Positions 35,589-47,172 of a stretch of 64,000 nt of DNA are shown here, in pieces. How positions within the stretch are numbered: the first letter of the stretch is position 1; the number at the start of each line of letters is the position of its first letter. A program made the position numbers and the translations under genes. The DNA is from Combretum micranthum (Eukaryota; Streptophyta; Magnoliopsida; Myrtales; Combretaceae): contig JAMXBD010002850.1 in the NCBI GenBank assembly GCA_024138025.1, positions 93,821 through 157,820 on the forward strand, in the 5' to 3' direction. The notes under the pieces were generated by a model. That model saw nothing but the letters and a program-made list of their open reading frames with translations. It was not told where the DNA came from and searched no databases.

Positions 35589-37037
35589 GTGAGTATATTC
35601 CTATGATCTCTATACTTGATTGTGGTTGTAGAATAGAATTAATCATGTAATCAAATATTAAGGGTTGGAAATAAACTGTGACTGTGGTTACTTGAATTGG
35701 TTAATAAAATATTGTAAGTATATTCTAACCCATTGGATGCTATAGAATAGAAATGAAAGTGTATGAAGCTTTTTGCACACCAAGTAAATAAATATAAAAC
35801 AATCTGACATAATAATTGAATACGTTCATGCATAGCATTCATGCACGTAGAAGGCCATCACCACTACACCTTGATCCGGATGGGCCGCATTGTCCCGTGA
35901 GGATGGTGAACATGGAGGACCGAAGTGGTATATACCTAGTGTGTACCATGGGCCTTGTTCTAGGGGAATGGGAACTAAGTCGTCCTGGGGAGACGGCCCT
36001 TCTCCTAGAATCGCGCCGGGTCATTGTTTCGGATTTATTACTTCACTGGGATGTTGTTATATGTATATTATTTTGATATATAAAAAGTTTTCTTGAGAAA
36101 TTTGATTCCCGAAGTATATTAATCTGGGTGCTGATGAGTGGATGTACCCCAACCCCCGGATTCGGAGGGCGCAAATCCGAATATGTATATGGTTACCGGT
36201 TGGCTATATATATTTGTTCACTTGATTGTTTGCATTGCATATGTTTGAATTAATAACTTGCTTGAATGGTATAGTGTGAGGAATATAACTCGCTGAGCCT
36301 GTGGTCGCTCACTCCCTTACAGTTTATTGTCACAGGACTATCTTTGGTACCAGTCAGGACGAGGCTACCCTCAGGTTAGCTCCCCTTTGGATTCAGGGTT
36401 TTGAGGGAAGGATACGAGGGTTGAAGAGAGTTCCTTCTTCTTTTTCCTGGGAGGGGTTTTTAAATAAATCTTTGAAACAAGATTGAAATATTTATAGGAT
36501 CAGTGACCCAACTGCTTTGTTGTATACACTCTTAAACTACTTTTCTTTTAATGTTATATTTCTGCAGTAGTTATTAAGTTAGTTTTGAGACTATTAGTTG
36601 TATTTTATATGGCTAATCTGGTACTATCAAACCCTGTGGTTATCTATTCAGGATACGCTTCTGCACAATATTATGGCTTTAAGAGATTTATGATTTAAAT
36701 CTTAAGCTGGATATTGTGTATGGCGGAACTGTCCCGTCTAAGATACCCTCGGGGCGTGACAGAAAAAATTCTAGACAACTTATATCAGGAGCAAAAAAAA
36801 AAAAAAAAAAGTATAAGGAAAGGTAAAACATATGATGCAGAAAAACTTATACACAAAAATACCCTTACAAATGGTCTTGCAGTAAGGAATAAAAAGATCA
36901 AAGAAGACAACAAAAACTGCGAGAACAGAAGCAATGTTACTTATCTTTTTAAGATCTCAATAACACACTTTGCTATGCGAATTGAACTAGGGGGATGGTG
37001 CGAGTTCCATAGCCATCTTCTCCGGATCACTTCTTGT

Positions 37038-39697
37038 CTATAGTTTGCAACACACTTCTTCCACTATGAGTTTCGCAAGCCCAGGAAGCCTAAACAAAAC
37101 AAAACAAAATTATAATCATCTGAACAAATTGCATTGAAGAAGCACCTAGTGTTTATTTGTTTGCCTAGATGAAGCTATGGTTTATTCTACGACCATCCAA
37201 ATGATGGAAGTCTCCATTGCATTAAAACCTATGGCCAACGCATCAATGGACTGCGCTTAACGACTTCGCATGGATGGGATGTTAAGCTTGAACGACTTGA
37301 ACGAGACTTTAATCAAACATGGTCGAAGTACTCTTTTTTTTTTTTTTTTTCAATAAGAAAAGAATTTAAGACTCGAATAGTAAATGGTAACTGTCAACTT
37401 CGGTAGTAGTTTGCATGAAATTTCAATTTCATCCGTATAATTTGAAGTAGTCAATTTAATACTTAATTAAACATTTTATAGCTATTTTCTCTACATCTTT
37501 AATACTATTTACTCTAATTATCGACCTAAAAAAAGTAGCCATTATTAGATCTTTACTACCTTCCTAACAGCATCTAACATTTAATTAATTGTCTCTTCCA
37601 CGTCACAAATAAAAATAACAAAAATAGCTATGAAAAATTTGATCGATTGTGAAATTAATCAATTCAAAGTAAAAGTATACTAGATTGAATTTTCATAAAT
37701 AGTTTAAATACTAAATTTGATATTTTCCCAATAATAAATTAAAAACGAATGCTAAGATAACACAAGATAATGTTGAAGATTAAATTTATGCTTCTTCCCA
37801 GAACTTAATACCTAAGAAAGCAAGATCAATTGCTAAGTGAAACAGATAAGAGCATTATTACCCATGATTACGTATGTCCCATGCCTTGATTTTAGCAGCC
37901 TTCTGAAGTGCAATCTCCCACGACTTTACCACATCTTCACCTAACACATCCTTGTGCTTTTGTAGGGCATTGGTGTACGCTTCAGTTTGTAGTCCGACAT
38001 CCTTAAAATCGACACCATAAAGGATGGGTAAAATTGTTTTCTTCTCCTCCTGCTCCTGTGAAGCTTCCCAACACTCCATTATTTTTTCTAGTTCATAGAG
38101 GCACCACTTGCTAGCCGCATAGTCCTTCGAGAAAATGGGGATGTAGATTTTGGAGTTGATGATGCCTTCCTTTAGCTCTTCTTTAGTGACTTCACCTTTA
38201 CTTCCATCGTCGTAAAACACTTGAATTCCAGCACGGTTCAATGCATCACAGAGAACATTAGCAACTGTAAAACGACTGTCAGGTCCTCGGAAATTGAGGA
38301 ACACCTCCAATTTCCTACTCGAAGTTTTTCTATTTGTCGTTGCTTCAGCCTCATTTTTATGAACATCTTTCCTAAGCTTCTCAAGTGGATCTCCCTGCTT
38401 ATTTAGATCACTTCTCGCTTGTAATTTACAGCGAACTTCTTCTACTATAACTCTGGTAAGCCTAGCAAGCCTAACAAAAACAAAATTGCAACCACCTCAT
38501 CAACGCTAGCACTGCAAAAGCAGTAGTATTGCTTGTTTATTTCCTAGAAGAAGCAGTAGTTTATTACATGGTTTATAGTTTATATAATTCATTTGTGGAT
38601 CTTTTAGTTTATCATTTACCCATTAAAATATCTATCACATGAGAATCTATATAACTTCTCCCAATCCATTTTATCACACTAAATCATTAGTTATCCATCT
38701 CATGATGGGTGCTTAGATGATCCAAAAGCTTAAACTTAATACATATAGTACAAACTATTATATTTATTATATAATAAAATCCCCATTTGATCTAAAAATT
38801 TAGATTTAATATATATGATGTAAGCAATTATATTTATTACATAATAATTATTACTCCTTGAATCCATCTGCTATTACACAATGTCTCTAAAGCCAAAAAC
38901 CTTGTTTGATCTTTTTAAAAGAAGTCGACACTTGTTAAGCATGTACGAGGCTTGGTCTAGATTGTCTTTTAAAACTTGAAATACATTGAACTCAAAATAA
39001 TTGTATAAAAAAAAATGTTGATTACAAAGATTAGATAATTGTAGAACTCTTTAAGTTCAAGATCAATTACTAGGTAAAACATATAAGAACATTACCCATA
39101 ACTATTTATGTCCCATCCCTTGATTCCAGTGGCCTTCTGGAGAGCAATCTCCCATGGTTTTACAACATCTTCGCCGAGCTCATCCTTGTGCTTCTGCAGA
39201 GAAGTGGTGTACACTTCTAATTTAAGCTTGATATCAGTGCTTACATCAACATCATAGAAGATGGGTAAAATTGTTTTCTTCTCCCCCTGCTTCTGAGAAA
39301 TTTCCAAGCACTCCATTATTTTTTCTAGCTCACGGAGGCACCACCTGCATGATGCATAGTTCTTGGAGAAAATGACGATGTAGATATTCGAGTTGGTGAT
39401 GGCTTCTATTATTTCTCCTTCAATGACTTCCCCTTGCTTAATGCTTCTTCCATCAACATTATTGAATATCCGTACTCCTGCGCCAAGAACCAATGCATCA
39501 TAGATAAAATCAGCTACTGCACAATAGCTGTCGGATCCTTCGAAATTTAGGAACTCCTCTGCGTCCCTGCTCGAAGGTCTTGTGGTAGTTGTTGCTTCAG
39601 CACTCAATGTTCCTGCCTCATCTGCCATCATTTTTTGCTTGCTGGTTGCCAAGAACGAAGAAACACAAGAAAGGTGTCTATTAAGTAGAGATAGCAT
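37038..39697 (-). CDS. Tandem TIR-TIR protein (three exons), no NB-ARC or LRR
   Basis: TIR domains of plant immunity proteins are NADases that self-associate to signal. Exon 1 (39096-39697) and exon 2 (37862-38470) each carry one. Both end in the same place and manner: GWDINSYG and AWDIRNHG, then GG|GTAATG and GG|GTAATAA. The following exons start G|CTTGCTAGG and G|CTTCCTGGG after TTTTTGTTAG and TTTTGTTTAG. Phases match, so exons 1, 2 and 3 (37038-37089) read through as 1263 bp, 420 residues, with no stop. TIR2 opens EVFLNFRGPDSR, near-canonical; TIR1 has EEFLNFEGSDS, lacking the usual Arg. Both keep the catalytic Glu in WCL.EL (RWCLRELEKI, KWCLYELEKI). Each is followed by a (V/L)IVEEV.CKL helix, and exon 3 stops right after it. 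Start: 39697, or more likely Met at 39631 (MADEAGTL). TTGACT W-box cores lie at 39715 and 39867. It could instead be two single-TIR genes. Confidence 0.7.
37385..37730. mobile_element. MITE, same family, copy 4, in intron 2 of the TIR gene
   Basis: The right end (reverse complement GGGAAAATATCAAATTTAGT) matches the family terminus; the left end GGTAACTGTCAACTTCGG is more worn. About 346 bp, the same size as copy 3. It occupies nearly half of the predicted intron 37090-37861. Confidence 0.55.
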
Positions 39698-40455
39698 ATT
39701 TACTGATAACTCCTTTGACTGGTTCTCATTGGAAAAATGGAAATACAGATAGTGACGAGGGATGTTTAAAAAGGAACATGATCCTCTTAGTAAAAGAAAA
39801 AATCATCACCATTAGTGTTTTCTTGTTTAATTATCCATTGCTCCTGATTTTGTACTAGAAACACAGTTGACTGGATCATACTCCTAACGATTACTAGTAG
39901 TATATAAAATAACTCCATGATAGACCAAGACCAGAAGTGCAAGTTGGGAAAAGAAAAATAAAAACTTCTCTATCATAAACCATGACTAATAGCAAAAGTT
40001 GGAGCGGAATCACATTCTCCCACTTAGAAGTGGAATTATTGATTCTAGAATAGCATGTCTCCTTTCAATACACCCAAACATAAAACCGGGTTCACACTTG
40101 GATTTACGATTTTATTTCAAATATATTTTTACGTTTTACATAACTTAATATAAAATGAAATAATTAGATATACATATATATGTATTCAATTATAAAATAT
40201 ATATAATTGTCATAAAGAAAAAAAATTGTTTAAATTAAATTATAGTAGTTGTATTGTATTTAAAGTAATATTTTTATTAACATATATAATAATTATGTTT
40301 TCTATAATTTTATCATTAATTCTTTCAAATTAGTCCCATTGATTATATAATAATTCAGATTCATATCTAATTGTGATCATATTAAAAAAATTAATGTTTT
40401 AATTATTATATTTATTTTAACAATTAAATAGTTATTTAAATATGTTTTTGTTTGT
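39698..40455. other. Upstream flank of the TIR gene
   Basis: Non-coding. About 39898-39985 is an inverted partial copy of the 'CTTCTGGTCTTGGTC' part of the direct repeats further upstream (its reverse complement GACCAAGACCAGAAG is present at 39924). The remainder is AT-rich. Confidence 0.5.
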
Positions 40456-40665
40456 GGTATAAATCAAAACGTTGTCATATCCAATATCTTGCTGACAAAT
40501 AAACAAGAGGTTGTGTGTTTTAAAACGGTAATAAAGAACAGGATATGAACCTTCAATAGATAATGAAAAAAGTTACCCAAACACAACCAATAAAGTAATC
40601 AATGAAAACATTTTATTAGTGCTCGTGAGTTTTATCTATATATATTTTTTTTTTTTGGCCACTCG

Positions 40666-41168
40666 TGAGTTTTACTTTTATCTATCGTATAAATCAAAAC
40701 GTTGTCCATGTCAGATATCCAATATCTTGCTGACAAATAAACGAGAGTACACTGGCTTTACTCTTGCCTCATCAATTTCCAAGCCAAGAGGAAGACGACA
40801 AGACATGCACAACAAGCCCGGCCCACTGCCCACGGTCACACATCAACATGACGGCATCATCAACTAGACCAAGGCCATAGTGTCTTTTTTTCTTAGGCCT
40901 GAAGACCATAGGTTTATAGGAGCGTTTTAAGATGATATATATAATATATGCATATATTTTGCAACTTGCATTTATGGTCTTCATCGATGATGGACTTTTC
41001 TGTTTTTTGGGTTTTCTTTTCCCCGAACTTTCGCTTCTGGTCTTGGTCTCTGATGGAGCAATAATTTATATACATTGATTATAGATGACTAGTCATCGTT
41101 AGAGCAAATGTGTGTCTGTACAAAGTCGGCACTAATGAATAGTCAAACAAGAAAACATTAGTAGTGGT
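40666..41168 (+). repeat. Direct repeat block R1 upstream of the TIR gene
   Basis: Alignable over about 500 bp with R2 (42169-42690). Shared landmarks: CAGATATCCAATATCTTGCTGACAAATAAAC, CCCGGCCCACTGCCCACGG, GACCATAGGTTTATAGGAGCG and CTAGTCATCGTTAGAG. A third partial copy (40456-40510) carries only the first landmark. No coding; possibly duplicated 5' regulatory DNA left by tandem TIR gene duplication. Confidence 0.85.
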
Positions 41169-41599
41169 TACCTTTCTTTTTTCATTTTCTTTTGTAGGAA
41201 TAAGAGCTATTATAATTTGATCATATAAGATCAATACAATACGTATTAAATTCAATATGTTAAGAATGATAATCTAGATTAGATATCATTGAATTATAAA
41301 ATCATTATTATAATAGTGATGGTAATCTTTTATTATCATTAATTTTGATGGATTAGTCTCATTTATCATTTAAGGATTTAGATTAATATCTAATTATGAT
41401 CATACTAAAAAGGTTAATCTTTTAATTATTTTATTTATTTTAATAGTTAAATAATTATCTGGATGTTCCTCTACACAAACACTTTTAAGTAAACTTATTA
41501 TTTTTATAAAATGTATATATTTTAAAAATAAAACCCAACACGGGATTTTGATAAGTATATATAAAAAGTATTGGAGCATGATTCTATATAAAATAGTTA

Positions 41600-42165
41600 C
41601 TTAAAACATTTTATTAAAGCATCTTTAATGGTGAGTTCCTTAAAGAGTTGTTTAAGGTGTCACATCAACAATTTAAGTAGCTTTTACTATCAAGCAACTT
41701 ACACTTTATCAATAAGATACTTTAAGAGAGTTACTTAATATTTTTTTAATAATTTTTTATATAAAGTAAGTTAAGGAACTTACTTTTTAATTGTTTAATT
41801 AAGCAACTCTTATCTTAGTTCTTGTATCAAGAACCTTATTTCATTGATTATATAGAGTTGTTTGACATATGTTCTTATACCAAACAACTCCAATGAAGAT
41901 GGTATTAGAGCATTCACAACCCACAGGACCTCCAAGAGATTTTTAATATATCACATCAAAATTTTAAGGACCACGTTTTTTAAAGAATCCTATCAATTTA
42001 TCCCTAAGATTCTTCAAATAAGTTTTTCACAAATAAAAAATACACATAATACCATAAAAAAAAATTATAACTACAGAAGCCGATCCCTGTCAAAAAAACC
42101 GATCTTTTGTTTTAGTACCCTCCCATACCGTAAGAACCAAAACAAAGTTCCTTCTCCTTAGCACT
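41600..42165. mobile_element. Two adjacent MITE-like elements
   Basis: The first (about 41620-41910) starts GCATCTTTAATGGTGAGTTC and ends CCAATGAAGATGGTATTAGAGC, which are inverted complements of the common eudicot 'GAGCATC(T/C)CCAATGG' MITE terminus. The interior has TAAGGTGTCACATCAACAATTTAAG-type motifs. The second begins GAGCATTCACAACCCAC at 41909 and has the same internal 'TATCACATCAAAATTTTAAGGA' motif; its far end is unclear. The 99-codon frame at 41862 crosses both and is not a gene. Confidence 0.55.
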
Positions 42166-42168
42166 CAA

Positions 42169-42690
42169 ATGAGTTTTCTCTATCGCACAAATCAAAAAGG
42201 TTTTCCACGTCAGATATCCAATATCTTGCTGACAAATAAACAAGAGTGGGGTGACTTTATTCTTGCCTAATCAGTATCCAAGCCAAGAGTAAGACAACAA
42301 GACGTGCACAACACGCCCGGCCCACTGCCCACGGCCACACATCAACACGACAACATCAATGGCTGCATCCCAGATATCAAGTAGACCAAGACCCTAGGCC
42401 CTTTTTTATACATATATATATTTGGCCTCAAGACCATAGGTTTATAGGAGCGTTTTATGATCATGTATATACATATATATTTTGCAAGTTGCGCATCTGG
42501 TCTTCATCTATGATAGATTTTTTGTTTTTGGGTTTTCTTTTCCCTGAGCTTTCGCTTTTGGTCTTGGTCTATGATGAAGCAATAGTTTATATATATTGAT
42601 CATATAGATGGCTAGTCATCGTTAGAGTCAAATGTGTCTGTGTACAAAATCGGGACTAATGAATAGTCACACATGAAAACATAAGTAGTA
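42169..42690 (+). repeat. Direct repeat block R2 upstream of the TIR gene
   Basis: Partner of R1 at an offset of about 1.5 kb, with an estimated 85-90% identity. It differs by a short ATGGCTGCATCCCAGATATC insertion near 42359. Confidence 0.85.
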
Positions 42691-43641
42691 ATAATCTTTT
42701 AGAAGACCATTTTTAATACTAAGAGTTATTAGGTATTATGGGAATATCTTAAAGAAGTCTATTTATAGAAAAATTTTAATTTAATCTTTAAATTTTTTAA
42801 AAATTCTTAATATTTATTTATTTTATTTATGAAACCCACAAAATAGTATTATACAAACAAATCTTTAAAAAAAAATGCAACTTTTTCTAAGATCCTTCTC
42901 AAATGGCCCTATTTCAAATATATATATATATATATATATATATACAGGAGTTTAAGCTTTAAGAACCTCATGATGGGTCCCTTGTCATTGGGAGCAATTC
43001 CAAGCAACCCGCATTAAAGTTGCTTTATGTGAATGGGCTTCAAAATGCATATTATTTATTTATTTAGGACTCATATGTGTTGAGTGACAAGTTTCGACGA
43101 GTCCGATTTCTTTATTATGATGATCAAGAGAGTTTTGACATGGTGGGCTTGGAGTAGGCGGCCTGCCCATCATCTATCCTTTCTTAGTTTAGTTCATATA
43201 CTAAAAAAGATTCATATTAATCGTTGCACGCCAACGTGATCCAACATATGACGTTGATGACCAAACTCTATAAATACCTCATGTCCCTCCAAAATAAAAA
43301 AAAAGGGAAGAAATTAGATATAAACACTGAGTGTTGCTAAAATTCTGTCTTAAGAGATCAAGACACATGTTCATCATTGCTTGTGGGATTTTATGGTCAA
43401 TAGTTCCATCACCTATCACAAATATGTGAGACGATTAAGATTAGTTACTGATAAAGTTATATTTTATACACTTTTCATTGAACAAATGATGATAAATTAT
43501 TATTAATTTTATAGATATCTAAGGAAATGGTACTTCATTGTGCTTTATTATAATATTTTAGGTCAAAAAGGACTTTGAAAGCAAATATAGGAAAATTGAA
43601 GGAGTTTTAAGAAAAATTTGATGAAGAAATCAAAGTACATC
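42691..43641. other. Non-genic spacer with a TATA-like site
   Basis: Contains an (AT)n run (42917-42944) and CTCTATAAATACCTC at about 43268, a good TATA-box context followed by transcript-leader-like sequence. No reading frame follows. It may be a decayed LTR promoter. Confidence 0.4.
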
Positions 43642-44007
43642 TGTGTCAAGCCCAAATTTTACTCTTTTTTTCCTAAAGGTCCCGATCCATATCAAACCCG
43701 TCCCATTTGACATGAAACACTTGACAAGGAAACAAAAACAGAGTTTTTTGAAAAATATTTCAACTGGAGTCGTCACCGGCTAAAGCCAAAAAAAGGTGAA
43801 TCATAAACTAAATGGATGGTTTTGTTTCTAGTTCGACCACTGGTATGCGTGAAAAACCAGAAATTGATAAGTCTGGAGGCTGCTATTTTAAAACCTAAAT
43901 GGTTATCCACGCTTTGGATGAGCTTTAGAAATCTTTATATGGGCAAAAGAGATTAATTCTTATTTTTTAATTTTTTTATATTCTTTATTCTTTTCACATG
44001 TTTACAA

Positions 44008-44064
44008 TATATATATATATATATATATGCGTGTGTGTGTGTGTGTGTATGTGTGTGTGTGTGT
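44008..44064. repeat. (AT)n-(GT)n microsatellite
   Basis: An AT run (44008-44028) followed by GT repeats (44031-44064), inside element F. Confidence 0.95.
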
Positions 44065-44902
44065 ATTTTTAAAAAAAGATCCTAAAAGTTTTTTACTTTT
44101 GTGACTGCCTCGCAGGTGCCTACGTATCCGCTGAGTGGAATCAGGTCCCCGTAGTTTGTTTTGATTTTTTATAATTTTTAATTTGTTTTTATTTTTTTAA
44201 TTTTAAAATGCCGCCAAGTTTAAAGTTATTTAGCCAATTTGTATTTGTTTTCTTGAAAATTCCTAATAAGTCTAATTTTTATTCCATGATTTTTAAAAAC
44301 ACCTAAAAGGCATTAATTTTGAGAAAACCCCATTTATTCTATTTTTGGTAATATAGAAAATAACTCGGTGGTATTATTTATAAGATAAGAAAACATTTTT
44401 AGTATATTATAAAGATCAAAGAATTTTGTTTATAAATTCTCTCATTTCATTTTTTTTTTGTTTTCATAAAAAGATGATATTTATAGGGGTGATAAAAAAA
44501 ACAAGACATTATGCTAAACATTTCGTGAATTCCAACAAGTAATCCTTTAACTGAACCATCGCGATTTATAATTATAGCACATGATATAATAATGATAATA
44601 ATAATACTAATAACAGGTAATAATAATAATGATATTAATAATAAATAAAACTATCAAACTTATTTTTTATATTTATAATTTATCTCAAAAAAACATATTT
44701 GCTAATTTTACTAAAAAAATTATATCCTAAAACAATATTTATTTACTAACTATACTTATATTTTAAAATTTTATTTATCTAATCATAATATTATTCATTA
44801 ATACTAATAGAAATATATCATGCATATTATGCACACAAACATATATTATTATTATTTTTTCTTTTCCTTCTTCTTTTTTTTCTATTCATTTTTTCTTATT
44901 TC

Positions 44903-44904
<2 letters not shown>

Positions 44905-44959
<55 letters not shown>
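44905..44959. repeat. (TTA)n microsatellite
   Basis: About 18 perfect TTA units in a T-rich stretch of element F. Confidence 0.95.
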
Positions 44960-44962
<3 letters not shown>

Positions 44963-45329
44963 CTTTTTTTTCTTGTTTTCCAATTTTTTATTTTAATTTT
45001 AAAAAGTTTATTTACTAAAAAGATGGAGTTTTTTTTTTTTCAAATTTTTAGTTTTCTAATTTTTATATTCTTTTATAATTTTTTAATTTTTTGTTGATTT
45101 TTAATTTAGCTAATTTTTTTTAAACTTTCAATTTTTATTGTACTTTCTATCTTTTTTACAGTTTTTATGATTTTTTAATTTTGAATTTTTTGGTATTTTT
45201 TTATTTGTATTTTTTAAAGAGAGGCAAAAATGGGGTGTGGATAATTGTCCCTCTTTATGATAGATTTTGAACAAAACTTCACTATAAAGACAAAAAAGAC
45301 ACTATTTTTGCCTAAGACCTAAACTTGAC

Positions 45330-45672
45330 GATCTTAATTACAAAAACTTATCCTGACAAACAAGGGTTTTGAGAATGGTCATCTTGACAGCCAATGGTTT
45401 TTGAAAATGTCACCTTGATAGATAAGGATTTTTGAAAAGGTCACCCTGATGAACAAGGATTATGGTCACCTTGATAAATAAGGGTTTTTGAAACAGTAAT
45501 CCTGATATGCAGAGATTTTGGTCACCTTTAGAGCTAAGGATTTTTTAAAAAGGTCACTTTGATAGACAAAGGTTTTGGTTATCTTGATAAACAAAAGTTT
45601 TTTGTCACCTTGATAAACAAGGGTTTTGGTCACCTTGATAGCCAAAGATTTTGGTCATCTTGATAGACAAGG
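45330..45672 (+). repeat. Minisatellite, GTCACCTTGATAAACAAGG core, left part
   Basis: Roughly ten units of variable length (about 25-45 bp) built on 'GGTCACCTTGATAAACAAGGATTTTTGAAAA'. The array continues at 52114-52400, on the other side of the inserted element E. Confidence 0.85.
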
Positions 45673-46599
45673 TAAAATAGCCATAATTTCCCAAATCATA
45701 TTTTATAAATGTGTTAATGAATTTATGCATAATCATGAAGCATGACGAATATGATTTATGTTGGTATATGATATATGTGTTGTGTTAATGTGATTAAATA
45801 TCTATATATCTTAGTGTAACTAAATATTGAGTTTATAAATTTATAAATGTAATAGAGTGTATGAAAAATTTCTTGAAACGATGTTAAATAAGTTGTAGAC
45901 ATAGCAAAAATTTAAGCTAATTAAACAAAGCCAAAACAAGCCCATTTAGTGCAAAATAAGCCCATCCCTTTTGGTAGCCACTAAAGTCAAAGTTTGGATA
46001 AATATTAGCCCTATTTGATAAAGAAAACCAACTAGAAAATTTGCCAAAAAATTTCACACAAATTTTACCCATTCTACAAGTTTCCCTTCTTGTTTCTTTC
46101 AAAACCATACACTTCAAGCCCTAAACAAGGTGAAGATCATAAGCCCAAGTGAGATCAATGGTTCAAGTGTCTTTCTTCAAAGTTTAAAGCCTCTTAAGGT
46201 ATGTGTGTTGTTTGTTATATGTATATTTGTTAGTAGACTTTCTTATGTGAAGGAGGCTTTAATGCTAAATATGAGGTTGAATGAGTTTTATGTGTTGATG
46301 ATAGTTTAAGTAGTTTATTGATGGTAAAAGAGCTAGTAGTAAAGCAAACTTGTAACTAGAAGTGTTTGGATGATTGAAGTGTGGGATAGTGGCGTTGCGA
46401 AATGTGTAGGTTAAATGAGGTTGGCGTTTGGAATTGTGTTTTATGTGTGTAGATGAGTGTTTGATGAGGTGAAGTGAAGAATTTGTATGTTAAAAGAGGT
46501 TAGAATATATATATAGGTTGAGGTTGGGTGTTAGAAATGTATTTGAATGAAGTTTGGAAATGAAAACTTTTGGCAAAAAGTGTGTCTTCGAAACAGGGG

Positions 46600-46910
46600 A
46601 GTCTACAATTTTTTCGAAAATCTGTGCTGCAGTGTACGCTACCTCAACGCCGTCAGCGTAGGGGGTCAACACTACCGATGTACACAGCAACACTGATAAT
46701 GTTTGGGGTATTCACAGGCGTGGACCAACTCCGTGGAACTCTCGGATTTTTGGAGAAAATGCAGTTGTAGTCTACACCGGCTCAACACCGCTGGCGTAGA
46801 CCACAACACTGTTGGCGTTTGTGTTAACACTACCAGCATTGGTAAGCGTAGAATTTTGGTGCAGACTACACCACCTCAACACCACTGGCATTAGAGGTCA
46901 ACGTGTCCTC
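46600..46910. repeat. GC-rich patch with imperfect CTCAACRCCGNCGGCGT repeats
   Basis: Repeated variants of CTACACCGGCTCAACACCGC, TGGCGTAGACCACAACACTG and TTGGCGTT in an AT-rich element. The style resembles the GCCGGC-rich U3 of the Tat-like LTRs at 18.8-21.7 kb and the patch in LTR-C. Confidence 0.6.
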
Positions 46911-47124
46911 TACAGTTTTCTATTTTCAAAACTTCTTCAAAACCAATCTTTTAGCTTGTTAAATTGTCCTTTGAGTATTTGTTGAGCATGTATGATGTAT
47001 AAATACTATGTTAAGATCTTGCGTTAAATTTATTTGAATTTCTTTGAGTGTTTTGCTTAGATATTTAATGTTTATGCATGACTTAAAATTAGAATATTGA
47101 TTTGAGATGATTTTCTTGGAACAG

Positions 47125-47172
47125 TGATAGATCCCCGCTTGGCTACCCCTATTAATTCCCAATTTGATTCAG
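47125..47172 (+). other. Mini-exon-like block of element E
   Basis: Forty-eight bases between TTTTCTTGGAACAG and CAG|GTACGTAG. The next acceptor is at 51625-51626. Subtracting LTR-C (3.8 kb), the intron-like stretch is about 630 bp and the tail 487 bp, as in A to D. Confidence 0.45.

Larger units (their letters stand above)
33694..36761 (+). mobile_element. Complete 3.07-kb solo LTR (LTR-B)
   Basis: It starts TGTGAGCTCCGAAAAATTTCC, ends ACCCTCGGGGCGTGACA, and is flanked by the perfect 5-bp duplication GAAAA (33689-33693 and 36762-36766). It contains no element genes, so it is a recombined solo LTR. It carries a CT-rich tract (34170-34400), a GC-rich AGCGAGCGCTC array (34545-34715), a (TTA)n tract (about 35103-35166), and the shared mini-exon and intron-like region. 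It lies 276 bp downstream of the TIR gene's stop codon. Confidence 0.93.
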
